Assembly: GCA_903870165.1 (NCBI GenBank)
Contig: CAIQBW010000012.1
Coordinates: 1-64,000, forward strand
DNA: 64,000 nt
Reading direction: 5' to 3'
Source of the DNA: an uncultured Methylophilaceae bacterium
Lineage (GTDB): Bacteria > Pseudomonadota > Gammaproteobacteria > Burkholderiales > Methylophilaceae
In this document: piece by piece, positions 52,553-63,283 of the stretch
Layout: each line of letters starts with the position of its first letter
Numbering within the stretch: position 1 is the first letter of the stretch
Program-made: the position numbers and the translations under genes
Notes under the pieces: generated by a model
Databases searched by the model: none
What the model saw: the letters and a program-made list of their open reading frames with translations, nothing else
What the model was told of the DNA's origin: nothing

Positions 52553-53836
52553 TTGGACGACATCTCGATACACATGCAATTCCTAATTCTGGGATTGCTT
52601 ATCTTACTAGCGGCGTTTTTCTCTAGCGCCGAAACCAGCTTAATGACCCTCAATCGTTATCGTCTGCGCCATCTTGCAAAAGATGGCCATCGCGGTGCAC
52701 GATTGGCACAAGCCTTACTTGCTAAAACAGATCACCTTTTAGGGGCTATTCTTCTAGGCAATACCTTTGCAGCAGTTGCAATTGCAACAATCAGCGATGA
52801 TATTAGCCTAAAACTATTAGGTGAAAGCAATACAGGTTTATTTGCGGGCACATTAATCGTCACCTTTGTTATTTTGGTTTTCGGTGAAATCACTCCAAAA
52901 GTCATCGCAGCAGCGCATGCAGAAAAAATAGCATTTGCTTATAGCTATGTACTCTACCCTGTCACCAAAGCGATTTATCCTGCCATTTGGTTTGTGAATT
53001 TATTCGTAACAGGCCTCTTGAAGCTAATGAGAATCAAAGTGAATTTCAGCGAAGTTTCACACGCCGTTTCTACTGAAGAACTGCGCAGCATTGTCACTGA
53101 GGCGGGTAGTTATATTCCGCAAAAAAATCGAGCAATTCTGCTTAACTTATTTGATTTAGAAAATGCCACTGTTGATGACGTGATGACGGCCCACACCCAA
53201 ATTGAAGATGTGGATCTTGACACGCCTTTTGAAGAACTCATTCATCAAATATCATCTAGCAACCATACCCGACTTTTGGTTAAACAAGGTGCTGAAGAGG
53301 AAATTGTGGGCATCATCCATATTCGTAAAGTCATTAACCAGCTTCGAGATGGCGAACTAACGATTGAAGGCTTACGCGAAGTCATTAGCGAGCCTTATTT
53401 CATTCCATCTGGAACGCCGCTTTACACGCAAATTCAGCAATTCCAAGAACATCATGAGCGCATGGCTTTGGTCGTAGACGAATACGGTGAACTCAAAGGC
53501 TTAGTAACACTCGAAGATATATTGGAGGAGATTATTGGTGATTTCACCACACAATCACCACTTCGCGCTAACACTTTCCATCAAGAAGAAGATGGCACTT
53601 GGGTTGTGGATGGCAGCTGCTCATTGCGTGACCTAAACAAAAAGCTTGGCCTCAATCTGCCGATAGAAGGCCCAAGAACATTAAATGGTCTTGTGCTGGA
53701 ACATTTTGAGGACATCCCTGAGCCGGGCACAAGCATTCGGATTGGCGATTGCGCCTTAGAGATTATACAAACGCAGGACAAAATCGTTAAAAGCGTGCGC
53801 CTCATGCCGCTCAATCAAGAAACTGAACTAGTCTAA
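52553..53836 (+). CDS. CNNM/CorC-family transporter with CBS pair (HlyC/CorC type)
   Basis: An inner-membrane protein with an N-terminal CNNM domain (about 1-185, three to four helices, FFSSAETSLMTLNRYRLRHLA). A CBS pair (about 195-330, MTAHTQIEDVD and VVDEYGELKGLVTLEDILEEIIGD) and a CorC_HlyC C-terminal domain follow (NGLVLEHFEDIPEPG). The family is implicated in Mg2+/Co2+ efflux. I keep the TTG at 52553 because relatives begin MDDI at this point, but the ATG at 52574 is an alternative. Confidence 0.87.
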   Translation: MDDISIHMQFLILGLLILLAAFFSSAETSLMTLNRYRLRHLAKDGHRGARLAQALLAKTDHLLGAILLGNTFAAVAIATISDDISLKLLGESNTGLFAGTLIVTFVILVFGEITPKVIAAAHAEKIAFAYSYVLYPVTKAIYPAIWFVNLFVTGLLKLMRIKVNFSEVSHAVSTEELRSIVTEAGSYIPQKNRAILLNLFDLENATVDDVMTAHTQIEDVDLDTPFEELIHQISSSNHTRLLVKQGAEEEIVGIIHIRKVINQLRDGELTIEGLREVISEPYFIPSGTPLYTQIQQFQEHHERMALVVDEYGELKGLVTLEDILEEIIGDFTTQSPLRANTFHQEEDGTWVVDGSCSLRDLNKKLGLNLPIEGPRTLNGLVLEHFEDIPEPGTSIRIGDCALEIIQTQDKIVKSVRLMPLNQETELV

Positions 53837-53893
53837 AACCACACTCATTTCAGGCTTGAATTTTTTTGTATTAAGCTCAATATAGGAACATAA

Positions 53894-54205
53894 ATGGCTG
53901 GCATTAAGCATCAAGAAAACACGCTAGAGGCGATTAAGACACAGAAACCAAAACCGCCTTCAATGTATAGTGTATTGATATTTAACGATGATTACACTCC
54001 GATGGAGTTTGTGGTTGAAGTGCTAGAGCGATTTTTTAATAAAAACCGTGAACAAGCAACTCAAATTATGCTCCAAGTTCATACTAAAGGTTCAGGCATA
54101 TGCGGCATTTACCCGCTAGAAATTGCTGAAACAAAAGTAAGCCAAGTGTTAGCGCTATCGCAAGAACAAGGCCATCCGTTGCAGTGCAACATGCAAGAAA
54201 TTTAA
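53894..54205 (+). CDS. clpS: ClpA adaptor ClpS
   Basis: A 103-residue adaptor that presents N-degron substrates to ClpAP. The core block [20 protein letters not shown] carries the N-end-binding residues, followed by [19 protein letters not shown]. An N-terminal flexible tail (residues 1-24) precedes it. It lies 29 bp upstream of clpA, the usual arrangement. Confidence 0.96.
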   Translation: MAGIKHQENTLEAIKTQKPKPPSMYSVLIFNDDYTPMEFVVEVLERFFNKNREQATQIMLQVHTKGSGICGIYPLEIAETKVSQVLALSQEQGHPLQCNMQEI

Positions 54206-54234
54206 TTAAGTAGGAAGTTAAAAAGGTAGTAACA

Positions 54235-56529
54235 ATGATTGCTCAAGAATTAGAAGTTTCTCTACATATGGCCTTTATGGACGCGCGTCAAAAGCGCCAT
54301 GAACTGATTACAGTTGAGCATTTGCTACTTGCGATGATAGACAATCCAACCGCAGCTGATGTACTCCGTGCATGCGGTGCCAACTTAGACAACCTTCGCT
54401 CTGAGCTGAATCATTACATTGAAGAGCATACGCCCATAGTCAGCGGTGATGATGAAGTGGACACACAACCAACTCTTGGCTTTCAACGTGTCATTCAACG
54501 TGCCATCTTGCATGTGCAATCATCCGGCAAGAAAGAAGTCTCGGGAGCAAATGTATTAGTTGCTATCTATGGCGAAAAAGACTCACATGCCGTGTTTTTC
54601 TTGCATCAACAAGGCGTAACACGCTTGGATGTGGTGAATTACATTTCTCACGGCGTTGCCAAAGTTGCAGAGGAAACCAAGCGTGCTGAAACTGAACAAA
54701 CCGCAGAAGCCGATGCGGCACCAGCAAGTGCTTTAGATAGCTACACGCTCAACCTTAATGCTCAAGTTATCGCTGGCAAAATAGACCCTGTAATTGGCCG
54801 TGACAAAGAGCTAGAGCGCGTGATTCAAACGCTATGTCGTCGTCGAAAAAACAATCCATTATTAGTCGGTGAAGCGGGTGTTGGTAAAACAGCCATCGCT
54901 GAAGGCTTAGCGCGTCGTATTGTTGAAAAAACAGTGCCTGAAGTACTCGCCAATGCAGTCATTTACTCCCTCGACATGGGCGCATTGTTAGCTGGCACCA
55001 AATATCGAGGCGATTTTGAGCAACGCCTCAAAGCTGTGATGAAGAAATTAGAAGAGCAGCCAGATGCTGTTTTATTTATCGACGAAATCCACACCCTCAT
55101 TGGTGCAGGGGCAGCGAGTGGCGGCACTCTAGATGCTTCAAACTTGCTCAAACCAGCGCTTTCTAATGGCTCACTCAAGTGCATAGGTGCAACCACTTAC
55201 CAAGAGTATCGCGGTATTTTTGAAAAAGACCACGCACTATCTCGCCGCTTCCAAAAAGTAGATGTAGAAGAGCCAAGTATCGCTGAAACGGTCCAAATTC
55301 TTAAAGGCCTAAAATCCCGCTTCGAAAAACATCACAGCGTAAAATACACGCTAGGTGCACTCAATACCGCCGCTGAACTTTCAGCTAAATATATTAATGA
55401 CCGTCACTTACCAGATAAGGCGATTGATGTGATTGATGAAGCAGGAGCAGCACAACGCATTTTGCCTAAATCAAAGCAGAAGAAAGTCATCGGCGATAAA
55501 GAGATAGAAGACATCATCGCTAAAATTGCACGTATCCCGCCTAAGAATATTTCAAGCGATGACCGCAACGCGCTCAAAACGCTAGACCGTGATTTGAAAG
55601 CTGTTGTATTTGGACAAGACAAAGCCATTGAGTCGCTTGCATCCGCAATCAAAATGGCACGAAGCGGCTTAGGTAGTCAAAATAAACCCATTGGTTCATT
55701 CCTGTTCTCTGGCCCAACAGGCGTTGGCAAAACCGAGGTGGCTAAGCAATTAGCGTACACTTTAGGCATTGAATTAGTTCGCTTTGACATGTCTGAATAT
55801 ATGGAACGCCATGCCGTTTCACGCTTAATTGGCGCACCTCCTGGGTATGTGGGTTTTGAGCAAGGCGGCTTAATGACAGAGGCTATTACCAAACATCCGT
55901 ACTGCGTATTATTGTTGGACGAAATCGAAAAAGCGCATCCAGATATCTACAATATCTTGCTACAAGTGATGGACCACGGCACGCTGACAGATAACAACGG
56001 TCGCAAAGCTGACTTCCGCAACGTCACTATCATTATGACAACGAACGCTGGGGCGGAGTCGCTTTCAAAAACCACGATGGGCTTTACCCAAGGCAAGCAA
56101 GTGGGTGATGAAATGGCTGAGATTAAACGTCTATTTAGCCCAGAGTTCCGCAACCGCTTGGATGCCACGGTTTCATTCGCACCACTTTCTCAAGAAATTA
56201 TCATGCGTGTGGTCGATAAGTTCTTGATGCAGTTAGAAGATCAATTACAAGAGAAGAAAGTCGAAGCAAACTTTAGTGACAAGCTAAAAGCCTATCTAGG
56301 CAAAAAAGGGTTTGACCCATTAATGGGTGCCCGTCCAATGTCTCGTTTAATTCAAGACACCATTAGACGTGGATTGGCGGATGAATTACTCTTTGGCAAA
56401 TTAGCTAATGGCGGCCATGTGTTTGTGGACATTGACGACAAAGACCAAATCACTTTGGATTTTGAAGACATCACATCAGATAAATCTACGGGAAATTCAG
56501 ACCAAATGACAGCTGATTTGATGGAATAA
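54235..56529 (+). CDS. clpA: ATP-dependent Clp protease ATP-binding subunit ClpA
   Basis: A 764-residue AAA+ unfoldase that feeds ClpP. N domain (1-145); AAA1 with [13 protein letters not shown] and [17 protein letters not shown]2 with [13 protein letters not shown] and [13 protein letters not shown]-terminal sensor-2 region GARPMSRLI. No ClpB-type middle coiled coil. The gene ends at a strong terminator shared with the convergent GST gene. Confidence 0.97.
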   Translation: MIAQELEVSLHMAFMDARQKRHELITVEHLLLAMIDNPTAADVLRACGANLDNLRSELNHYIEEHTPIVSGDDEVDTQPTLGFQRVIQRAILHVQSSGKKEVSGANVLVAIYGEKDSHAVFFLHQQGVTRLDVVNYISHGVAKVAEETKRAETEQTAEADAAPASALDSYTLNLNAQVIAGKIDPVIGRDKELERVIQTLCRRRKNNPLLVGEAGVGKTAIAEGLARRIVEKTVPEVLANAVIYSLDMGALLAGTKYRGDFEQRLKAVMKKLEEQPDAVLFIDEIHTLIGAGAASGGTLDASNLLKPALSNGSLKCIGATTYQEYRGIFEKDHALSRRFQKVDVEEPSIAETVQILKGLKSRFEKHHSVKYTLGALNTAAELSAKYINDRHLPDKAIDVIDEAGAAQRILPKSKQKKVIGDKEIEDIIAKIARIPPKNISSDDRNALKTLDRDLKAVVFGQDKAIESLASAIKMARSGLGSQNKPIGSFLFSGPTGVGKTEVAKQLAYTLGIELVRFDMSEYMERHAVSRLIGAPPGYVGFEQGGLMTEAITKHPYCVLLLDEIEKAHPDIYNILLQVMDHGTLTDNNGRKADFRNVTIIMTTNAGAESLSKTTMGFTQGKQVGDEMAEIKRLFSPEFRNRLDATVSFAPLSQEIIMRVVDKFLMQLEDQLQEKKVEANFSDKLKAYLGKKGFDPLMGARPMSRLIQDTIRRGLADELLFGKLANGGHVFVDIDDKDQITLDFEDITSDKSTGNSDQMTADLME

Positions 56530-56553
56530 AAAAGTATAGAAAATTTAAGTAAT

Positions 56554-56584
56554 AGAAAGGGTGCTAAATTGCACCCTTTTTTAC
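56554..56584. terminator. Bidirectional terminator between clpA and the GST gene
   Basis: Stem AAAGGGTGC/GCACCCTTT with a TAAATT loop (56556-56580), with A and T runs at both sides. Confidence 0.92.
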
Positions 56585-56586
56585 TT

Positions 56587-57210
56587 TTATACGTCCTTCC
56601 AAACAGGATGTTTCTGCATCACATCGACAAACAAATGACTATTCAACAAACCATGTAACCAAGCTTTCAGGGCTGGATAATCGGAAGCTTCAAACCATGA
56701 CTCATCCACCATCGAAAATTGTCGGACAAAAGGAAAAATAGCGACATCTGCTTTTGAGATTGTGTTGCGACATAAATAAGTGTTTTGTTGAAGTAACGAC
56801 TCTAAGAGCTTTAAAAAAGCTTCACCCTCAGCACGATAAGTATCAGGTGGATTTTCAGGAAAACGAATCGCATATTTGTATTTATCTAACGCTTTTTTGA
56901 AAGCACCATCGTTTGTCGCAATCAAGTCAGCGGTTAATTTTTGAGTTTCTTGGTCTTGAACAATCCATTCATCCACATCCGATTGCGCCAAAGCCCAATC
57001 CATAATATCTAGGCTTTGCTCAAGCACTTGACCGCTAGCAAGCGCTAACACAGGGACCGTTCCTTTAGGTGAGACAGCCAGCATATGCGCTGGCTTTTCT
57101 CTTAAAGCAATCTCACGGATTTCAACATCAATCTTGGCATATCGAAGTGCCATACGCGCCCGCATGGCATAAGGACAACGACGATAGGAATATAAAATAG
57201 GACGCTGCAA
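56587..57210 (-). CDS. Glutathione S-transferase-like protein
   Basis: A 207-residue protein with a thioredoxin-like N-terminal domain: YRRCPYAMRARMAL (CPYA motif, cysteine near residue 12), SPKGTVPVL cis-proline loop, SLDIMDWAL. The C-terminal helical domain carries NTISKADVAIFPFV. The cysteine-based CPYA active site is that of omega or glutaredoxin-like GSTs that act as thiol transferases. Starts with TTG at 57210, three bases downstream of the yjbQ stop region. Confidence 0.85.
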   Translation of the reverse strand: MQRPILYSYRRCPYAMRARMALRYAKIDVEIREIALREKPAHMLAVSPKGTVPVLALASGQVLEQSLDIMDWALAQSDVDEWIVQDQETQKLTADLIATNDGAFKKALDKYKYAIRFPENPPDTYRAEGEAFLKLLESLLQQNTYLCRNTISKADVAIFPFVRQFSMVDESWFEASDYPALKAWLHGLLNSHLFVDVMQKHPVWKDV

Positions 57211-57213
57211 ATA

Positions 57214-57633
57214 CTACTCGGCGATTAAATGAAGCAAGACATTACGATTATGCGACGCCAAACGATGCTCATACAAAAAGATGCCTTGCCATGTGCCAAG
57301 CGCCACCTTTCCTTCAATAAAAGGGATTGAAATCGAGGTTTGGGTTAAAGCACTGCGGATATGCGCAGGCATGTCATCAGGGCCCTCTGAGGTATGAATA
57401 AATAATCGATCGCCATCTGGCACTAGTCGTGCAAAAAAACTTTCCATATCCACCAATACATCGGAATCGTAATTCTCGTTAATCAGGATACTAGCTGAGG
57501 TGTGTTGCACATAAAGTGTCAGCAAACCTGTTTTGAAGCCACTACTCCTCGCCCAAGTAAGAACCTGAGGGGTAATATCATATAAGCGACGCCCGTTCGT
57601 TTTAACACTGATTTTGTAGCTAAGCTGTTGCAT
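57214..57633 (-). CDS. yjbQ: YjbQ/UPF0047 family protein
   Basis: A 139-residue protein with the family motif LTLYVQHTSASILINENYD (histidine-containing) and the C-terminal KVALGTWQGIFLYEHR with the conserved W-Q-G. Family members are annotated as secondary thiamine-phosphate synthases, though the physiological role is not firm. The ATG at 57633 matches the family start (MQQLSYKISVKTNGR). A longer reading would overlap the neighbouring lipoprotein gene. Confidence 0.88.
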   Translation of the reverse strand: MQQLSYKISVKTNGRRLYDITPQVLTWARSSGFKTGLLTLYVQHTSASILINENYDSDVLVDMESFFARLVPDGDRLFIHTSEGPDDMPAHIRSALTQTSISIPFIEGKVALGTWQGIFLYEHRLASHNRNVLLHLIAE

Positions 57634-57638
57634 ACAAA

Positions 57639-58139
57639 TTAAAACCCGAATTGATAACGGAAGCGTGGTCCATAGTATGGATAAGGATAGCCCCAATATG
57701 GGTCATAGTATGGCTGTCTGAGTTGATACTCGCGCTTTAGCTTTTGTTGTTCCTGGAGTTTTGTTTGTTCGCGTTTATTCAACTCCTCAGCAAACCCGTC
57801 ACGTATCGCTTGTTCATGACTAGCTTGAATATAATCCAACACTTTTACATCAACGCCTTTTTTACCCAACTCCAATAGTTGGGATGCCGTTAAGGTATAT
57901 TGCGATTGGCTATCTTTGATTTTTTGAATAATCTGCTCAGCGGACAATCTAGCTTGAGAAAGCTGAACAATCTCATCCAAACTCAAATTAAGCAGCTGCT
58001 TAGGCATGATGCGTTCAAGCTCTTCAGATGAAATGCGCTGAATTTGTGATGGCTGTTCAGGCAAACTTGCACAGCCAGCGACCAACATCAAGGCCGCCAA
58101 CCATGCCACATGTTTACCTAAAAAACCTGCACCAATCAT
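57639..58139 (-). CDS. Lipoprotein with Tyr/Pro-rich C terminus
   Basis: A 166-residue protein with a lipobox (LMLVAGC, cysteine about residue 23). A helical region follows with LSLDEIVQLSQARLSAEQII and SQLLELGKKGVDVKVLDYIQ type repeats. A charged coiled coil (EELNKREQTKLQEQQKL) and the aromatic tail YDPYWGYPYPYYGPRF complete it. Not assigned to a named family. Nine bases downstream of clpB, probably co-transcribed. Outer-membrane location is inferred. Confidence 0.7.
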   Translation of the reverse strand: MIGAGFLGKHVAWLAALMLVAGCASLPEQPSQIQRISSEELERIMPKQLLNLSLDEIVQLSQARLSAEQIIQKIKDSQSQYTLTASQLLELGKKGVDVKVLDYIQASHEQAIRDGFAEELNKREQTKLQEQQKLKREYQLRQPYYDPYWGYPYPYYGPRFRYQFGF

Positions 58140-58148
58140 CTATCAGCC

Positions 58149-60731
58149 TTACTTAGTAAACAACATTTTTCCACCTTTGAAGTCTACCTTAATGGTATCT
58201 TTTGGTGCGAAATTACCTGCCAAAATTTCACGTGAAAGTGGGTTTTCAAGCTCACTTTGAATCGCACGTTTTAATGGTCTTGCCCCGTAAACAGGATCAA
58301 AACCAGCATTAGAAATTTCAGACAAAGCTGCGTCACTCACCTCTAATTGCATATCCATGGCGGCTAAGCGTTTAGCCAAGTATTGCAACTGAATACCAGC
58401 AATCGCTTTAATGTTGCCTTCACCCAACGAATGGAACACAACCACTTCATCAATACGATTAATAAATTCAGGGCGGAAATGCGTTTTTACTTCACCCATC
58501 ACAGCGAGTTTCACCACTTGATAATCATCGCCCTGCATGCCTTGTATCATCTGGCTACCCAAGTTAGATGTCATGATAATCACCGTGTTTTTGAAGTCCA
58601 CTGTACGACCTTGACCATCCGTCAACCGACCATCGTCCAACACTTGTAGTAAGACGTTAAAGACATCAGGATGTGCCTTTTCCACTTCGTCCAGCAAAAT
58701 CACTGAATAAGGTTTGCGACGCACAGCTTCAGTTAGCGTGCCACCTTCTTCGTAACCAACATACCCAGGAGGTGCACCAATCAAACGCGATACAGAATGT
58801 TTCTCCATAAACTCGCTCATATCAATTCGAATTAAATGGTCTTCTGAATCGAACAAAAATCCAGCCAGCGCCTTACATAGTTCCGTTTTACCAACACCTG
58901 TTGGGCCCAAGAATAAAAATGAGCCGTAAGGACGATTGGGGTCACTCAAACCAGAACGTGAACGACGAATCGCATCAGATACCAAACGCACTGCTTCATC
59001 TTGACCAACAACACGTTCGTGCAATTTGGTTTCCATGGTGAGCAATTTTGCACGTTCACCCGTCATCATTTTTGACACAGGTATTCCTGTAGCTCGGCTC
59101 ACCACTTCTGCAATTTCTTCAGCGCCAACTTGGGTGCGAAGCAGTCTATTAAGCTTCACTTCGCCTTTATCTTCTTCAGCGGCAGCATTTTTAAGCTGTG
59201 CTTCTAAAGCCGGCAACTTACCGTATTGCAATTCAGAAACCTTTTGCCATTCGCCTTTGCGGGTGGCTTCATCCATTTGCTGCTTAATCTTCTCAATCTC
59301 TTCTTTGATATGTGCAGAACCTTGCACTTGGGCTTTTTCAGCTTTCCAAATATCTTCTAAATCTGCCGATTCTTTTTCTAAGCGGCCAATTTCATCTTCA
59401 ATCAAAGCAAAACGTTTTTTGGAAGCTTCATCTTTTTCTTTACGCACTGCTTCACGTTCAATTTTCAATTGAATCAATCGGCGGTCTAACTTATCCAATG
59501 CTTCTGGCTTACTATCAATTTCCATCTTGATGCGCGCTGCCGCTTCGTCAATCAAATCAATCGCCTTGTCTGGCAAGAAGCGGTCTGTAATGTAGCGATG
59601 ACTCAACTCTGCCGCAGCTACAATTGCAGGATCAGTAATTTCCACGCCATGATGTAGCTCATACTTTTCTTGTAAGCCACGCAAAATCGCAATCGTCGCC
59701 TCAACGCTTGGCTCATCCACCAACACCTTTTGAAATCGACGCTCTAAAGCTGCATCTTTTTCGATGTATTTACGGTATTCATCTAAAGTAGTCGCGCCAA
59801 GGCAATGCAACTCACCGCGAGCCAATGCCGGCTTAAGCATATTACCCGCATCCATCGCCCCTTCGGCTTTGCCTGCACCCACCATGGTGTGTAGCTCATC
59901 GATGAAAACAATGGTTTGACCTTCATCCATCGCCAATTCTTTAAGCACAGACTTCAAGCGCTCTTCGAATTCACCGCGGTATTTAGCACCAGCCAATAGA
60001 GCCGCCATATCAAGCGACAATACCTTTTTGCCTTTGAGTGACTCAGGCACTTCGCCATTCACAATACGTTGTGCCAGGCCTTCTACAATGGCGGTTTTAC
60101 CCACACCAGGCTCACCAATCAACACAGGATTATTTTTAGTACGACGTTGCAACACTTGAATCGCGCGGCGAATTTCATCATCACGACCAATCACGGGATC
60201 AAGCTTGCCCATGCGGGCGCGCTCGGTTAAATCTAGTGTGTATTTTTTAAGCGCTTCACGTTGACCTTCAGCCTCTTGATTATCTACAGATTCGCCGCCT
60301 CGAACTGCGTTAATCGCAGCTTCCAAGGCAGATTTGTTCAACCCCACTTGCTTAAGTAAACGTGCAACATCACCTTTGTCTTCAGCCAATGCAAGCAAGA
60401 ACATCTCACTCGCAATATAAGCATCACCGCGTTTTTGTGCGTGTTTGTCTGTCAGGTTAAGCAAGTTATTTAAATCGCGAGAAATCGCCACTTCGCCAGA
60501 GCTTTCAGCAACTTTAGGAAGTTGGTTAATAGCAACTTGTAATCCAGCTTTGAGCGGCTCAAGATTCACGCCTGCACGCGCAAGCAATGATGCGGTTCCG
60601 CCATCATCCTGGCTCAACAAAGCTGACAACAAATGTGCTGCCTCAATGCTGGTATGGTCGTGACCGACTGCCAAGCTCTGTGCATCGCTCAAAGCTTGCT
60701 GAAACTTAGTGGTTAGCTTATCTACTCTCAT
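58149..60731 (-). CDS. clpB: ATP-dependent disaggregase ClpB
   Basis: An 860-residue Hsp104-type chaperone that, with DnaK, dissolves protein aggregates. N domain (1-145), AAA1 with [13 protein letters not shown] and [14 protein letters not shown], then the middle coiled-coil domain (about 410-530, rich in E, K and L). AAA2 with [13 protein letters not shown] and [12 protein letters not shown] follows. The middle domain and absence of a ClpP loop distinguish it from ClpA. The start has GGAGCAATGGC upstream. No sigma32 promoter could be asserted. Confidence 0.97.
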   Translation of the reverse strand: MRVDKLTTKFQQALSDAQSLAVGHDHTSIEAAHLLSALLSQDDGGTASLLARAGVNLEPLKAGLQVAINQLPKVAESSGEVAISRDLNNLLNLTDKHAQKRGDAYIASEMFLLALAEDKGDVARLLKQVGLNKSALEAAINAVRGGESVDNQEAEGQREALKKYTLDLTERARMGKLDPVIGRDDEIRRAIQVLQRRTKNNPVLIGEPGVGKTAIVEGLAQRIVNGEVPESLKGKKVLSLDMAALLAGAKYRGEFEERLKSVLKELAMDEGQTIVFIDELHTMVGAGKAEGAMDAGNMLKPALARGELHCLGATTLDEYRKYIEKDAALERRFQKVLVDEPSVEATIAILRGLQEKYELHHGVEITDPAIVAAAELSHRYITDRFLPDKAIDLIDEAAARIKMEIDSKPEALDKLDRRLIQLKIEREAVRKEKDEASKKRFALIEDEIGRLEKESADLEDIWKAEKAQVQGSAHIKEEIEKIKQQMDEATRKGEWQKVSELQYGKLPALEAQLKNAAAEEDKGEVKLNRLLRTQVGAEEIAEVVSRATGIPVSKMMTGERAKLLTMETKLHERVVGQDEAVRLVSDAIRRSRSGLSDPNRPYGSFLFLGPTGVGKTELCKALAGFLFDSEDHLIRIDMSEFMEKHSVSRLIGAPPGYVGYEEGGTLTEAVRRKPYSVILLDEVEKAHPDVFNVLLQVLDDGRLTDGQGRTVDFKNTVIIMTSNLGSQMIQGMQGDDYQVVKLAVMGEVKTHFRPEFINRIDEVVVFHSLGEGNIKAIAGIQLQYLAKRLAAMDMQLEVSDAALSEISNAGFDPVYGARPLKRAIQSELENPLSREILAGNFAPKDTIKVDFKGGKMLFTK

Positions 60732-60799
60732 GCCATTGCTCCATTTAGGATATTTGATAGAGACTATATGGGGCAGATTTGGAGAGTTTCAATAGCGCA

Positions 60800-61345
60800 T
60801 TATTGATCTAGATCAACTCTATCCCAATTACGGCCCTCATCGCTAGAAATGATTGTGTGCTTTAGGAATGAAGATTCCGAGAGTAAATGATACTCCAGCG
60901 TTAGTAATCCATTTTTTTCTGAGAACACTATAGCATCGGCAGTTTGGGATATGAGCTTTTTAGGTAGTGACGAAACCCAAGCCTCACCATCCACCCTTAC
61001 CACCATCAAGCTTTGTTGTGCCTTAGAACCCCAAGCCACATACCAACCCCAATTGCCCGCTTTATGAACGGCCAGTGCAGTAAAATGACAAACAGGTTCT
61101 TTACTCCCGCCAAAGCTCAATCGAATAATCGGCACTAAGCCAGATGGAGTTTCTGGCGCCATCGCCAAATCAAACATACCATCGTAGTTATGTTGCCAAA
61201 TAACAACTTTGCCTGCCTGCGGATTTTCAATGATTTGAATTGGACAAAGTGAATTAACAGCTAAACTCTCAGCCATAACAATAGTTGGCTGCAAAAAAAC
61301 CGTCGCAAGCAATACCAAAAATGCAGCCTTGGTGTACTTAATCAT
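60800..61345 (-). CDS. Unknown exported protein
   Basis: No family recognised. A signal peptide (MIKYTKAAFLVLLATVF...VMAES) is followed by about 155 residues of predicted beta structure. It has cysteines in SLCPIQI and PVCHFTAL, and ends in HTIISSDEGRNWDRVDLDQ, where S-x-D-x-G-x-x-W is the Asp-box motif of sialidase/BNR-type beta propellers. A single Asp box does not prove a propeller. The ATG at 61345 has GGTGAG upstream. Confidence 0.6.
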   Translation of the reverse strand: MIKYTKAAFLVLLATVFLQPTIVMAESLAVNSLCPIQIIENPQAGKVVIWQHNYDGMFDLAMAPETPSGLVPIIRLSFGGSKEPVCHFTALAVHKAGNWGWYVAWGSKAQQSLMVVRVDGEAWVSSLPKKLISQTADAIVFSEKNGLLTLEYHLLSESSFLKHTIISSDEGRNWDRVDLDQ

Positions 61346-61422
61346 GAAACTCACCATCTATTAGTCATCACAGAAAAACCATATAATCAGACAATTAATT
61401 ATAAATGCCAAGTTGTGTTTTC

Positions 61423-61932
61423 ATGAATCGTCTTATCATCATTTTTTTGGTTATAGCGCTCTCGAGTAAAAGCGCACTAGCCGCCAATCTCATTATCGGC
61501 AAAGCAGCCCCAAACATCTCTATTAAAACACTCGACGGCGAAACCATTACAAATTTAAGTGAAAAAGGTCATATCTTAATCGTCCATTTGTGGGCAACGT
61601 GGTGTGATTCTTGTCGGAAAGAAATGCCTGCGCTAGAAAGCTTCTACCAAAAATATCATAAACAAGGTGTGGATGTCATTGCAGTAAGTGTTGATGACCG
61701 CAGCGATACAAATAAAGTAAAGTCTGTCTTAAAAGACTTCTCATTCAAAGGCGCTATGGAAGCTGATTCTGACATTCAGAAATTCGGCCGCATATGGCGT
61801 GTTCCAGTAACATTTGTGATTGACCAAAACGGCGTATTGAGAAGAAACGGCTGGGAAGGCGATCCAATTGTTGATGAATCGATACTAGAAAAAACAGTGG
61901 CGCCATTGCTAACGCCACCATCCATTAATTAA
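61423..61932 (+). CDS. TlpA/ResA-type thiol-disulfide oxidoreductase
   Basis: A periplasmic thioredoxin-fold protein with a signal peptide (MNRLIIIFLVIALSSKSALA) and active site WATWCDSCRKEMP (C-x-x-C near residue 60). The family cis-proline is in RVPVTFVIDQNG. It reduces disulfides, for example in cytochrome c or metal-site maturation. The ATG at 61423 gives a clean signal peptide; an in-frame ATG at 61405 exists without a ribosome-binding site. The convergent neighbour overlaps by four bases at the stops. Confidence 0.87.
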   Translation: MNRLIIIFLVIALSSKSALAANLIIGKAAPNISIKTLDGETITNLSEKGHILIVHLWATWCDSCRKEMPALESFYQKYHKQGVDVIAVSVDDRSDTNKVKSVLKDFSFKGAMEADSDIQKFGRIWRVPVTFVIDQNGVLRRNGWEGDPIVDESILEKTVAPLLTPPSIN

Positions 61933-62927
61933 AACACGTAATTTAAACCCACAGATGCAGTCCAACGCGGGGCGAGCTGCACTCCATTGACATCCTGATA
62001 AATAGGTAACTGAACATAACTGTAAAGTTTTAATTCTTTATTGATTCTGACACTCAATCCAGGGCTGAGATAGACTAATGTACCGCCAGTACTAATAGTA
62101 TCTGCATTTACTCCTTTATCATGCTCCACAAATCGAGCATTCATCTGCAACTGCGGTGTAATATCTTCAAAACCCATGTAACGAAGTCCTAGATTGAGAT
62201 TAAGACCATTCCCTGGCTTGTATTGATTGTTATAATCCAATGCTTTTTGGACAATGGCTTGTGAGAAGTATCCCCAATCTTTGTTAAGCGCGTCTAAGTA
62301 GTAAAGCCCAAGAATAGCATCGGTTGTCCCGGTACCAGGCTGTAACCCTCGATCAATTGGGGCAGGACCAGGATTAGAAGGGTCAGTAGATACTCCCATC
62401 AGACTATGATCACCCGTAGGCAATTTCAAACCAAATAAAATTCCAAGATTATGTTGCTCACTAAAACCTTGATATCGGCCTATGACTTTAATGTCACCAA
62501 TATTGGAAGTCTTTGAATTATAGGCACCATCACTGGGAGACATTCCATCAGAATTAACCCCAAAAGTACTATGGTTTCGATCTATATATGGAATCTGAAC
62601 GTTCACACCCCAATTGGGATTAGTGCTGTAATCAATCGAAGCGGTAACGTAATTATTGCGGGTATATTTTTCAACTTCTTGTTTACCATTTGAATTTACA
62701 ATTTGACTTGCTGCCGCACCTAAAATCGTGCCTGTTCCACTTCTTAATTGATTCTGATTCAAATAGTCATATCGCAGATCTATTTTAAATCCTGATGAAC
62801 TGCTAAATCCAATATTTTCCCAATCAGAACTCAGTGTGCAACCGCAACTTGCGCATGCAAAAGCACTGAAAGGCGAAACCAATCCAATTGTTAAAGCAAT
62901 TAAAAGGGCGAATTCTCTATTATTCAT
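61929..62927 (-). CDS. Outer-membrane barrel protein with Cys-rich mature N terminus
   Basis: A 332-residue protein with a signal peptide ending SAFA and a mature start CASCGCTLSSDWENIG (four... cysteines C-x-x-C-x-C). It continues with repeated amphipathic strands typical of a transporter-like barrel of the phenol-MetA type and ends SVGLNYVF. The cysteine cluster right after cleavage suggests metal binding or a lipid anchor. It is 10 bp downstream of the HTH gene on the same strand. Substrate unknown. Confidence 0.65.
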   Translation of the reverse strand: MNNREFALLIALTIGLVSPFSAFACASCGCTLSSDWENIGFSSSSGFKIDLRYDYLNQNQLRSGTGTILGAAASQIVNSNGKQEVEKYTRNNYVTASIDYSTNPNWGVNVQIPYIDRNHSTFGVNSDGMSPSDGAYNSKTSNIGDIKVIGRYQGFSEQHNLGILFGLKLPTGDHSLMGVSTDPSNPGPAPIDRGLQPGTGTTDAILGLYYLDALNKDWGYFSQAIVQKALDYNNQYKPGNGLNLNLGLRYMGFEDITPQLQMNARFVEHDKGVNADTISTGGTLVYLSPGLSVRINKELKLYSYVQLPIYQDVNGVQLAPRWTASVGLNYVF

Positions 62928-62936
62928 TTATCTTCC

Positions 62937-63200
62937 TTAATATAAAAACATAGCTGAGCGGCAAGCAGAAGAAATTTGACAATCTGGCGTATACCTCACC
63001 AGCTCATTCAAATCACATTGAAAATAATTGCAGAGCTTATCGAGATGATCAGTAACGGTGTTATACCCTTGTTGACGCATCATGCGGTTTAACGTCATGC
63101 GACTAATGCCAGTTGCATTGGAGACTTCAAGTAAGGTAATACGGCGACCCCATTGGGCAGTTTTTGCCGCAATAAGCTCTTTAATTTGTAGATGAATCAT
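62937..63200 (-). CDS. Small Cro/CI-type helix-turn-helix regulator
   Basis: An 87-residue XRE-like DNA-binding protein. The helix-turn-helix is in TLLEVSNATGISRMTLNRMM (about residues 20-40), followed by LDKLCNYFQCDLNELVRYTP, the standard helix 4-5 of the fold. The tail contains three further cysteines (QISSACRSAMF and earlier), possibly metal sensing. The ATG at 63200 has GAGG six bases upstream. It probably regulates the surrounding envelope genes. Confidence 0.85.
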   Translation of the reverse strand: MIHLQIKELIAAKTAQWGRRITLLEVSNATGISRMTLNRMMRQQGYNTVTDHLDKLCNYFQCDLNELVRYTPDCQISSACRSAMFLY

Positions 63201-63229
63201 TAGAAACCTCAATCAAAAAATCTAAAAAC

Positions 63230-63272
63230 ACGATGCGTTAAGCAATAGGCGCGGTTATGCGCTTACGCATCC
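63230..63272 (-). terminator. Terminator of the DUF2946 gene
   Basis: GATGCGTAAGC pairs with GCTTAACGCATC (one bulge) on the minus strand and is followed by GTGTTTTTAG, about 12 bp past the DUF2946 stop. Confidence 0.65.
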
Positions 63273-63283
63273 ATAAAAACTAA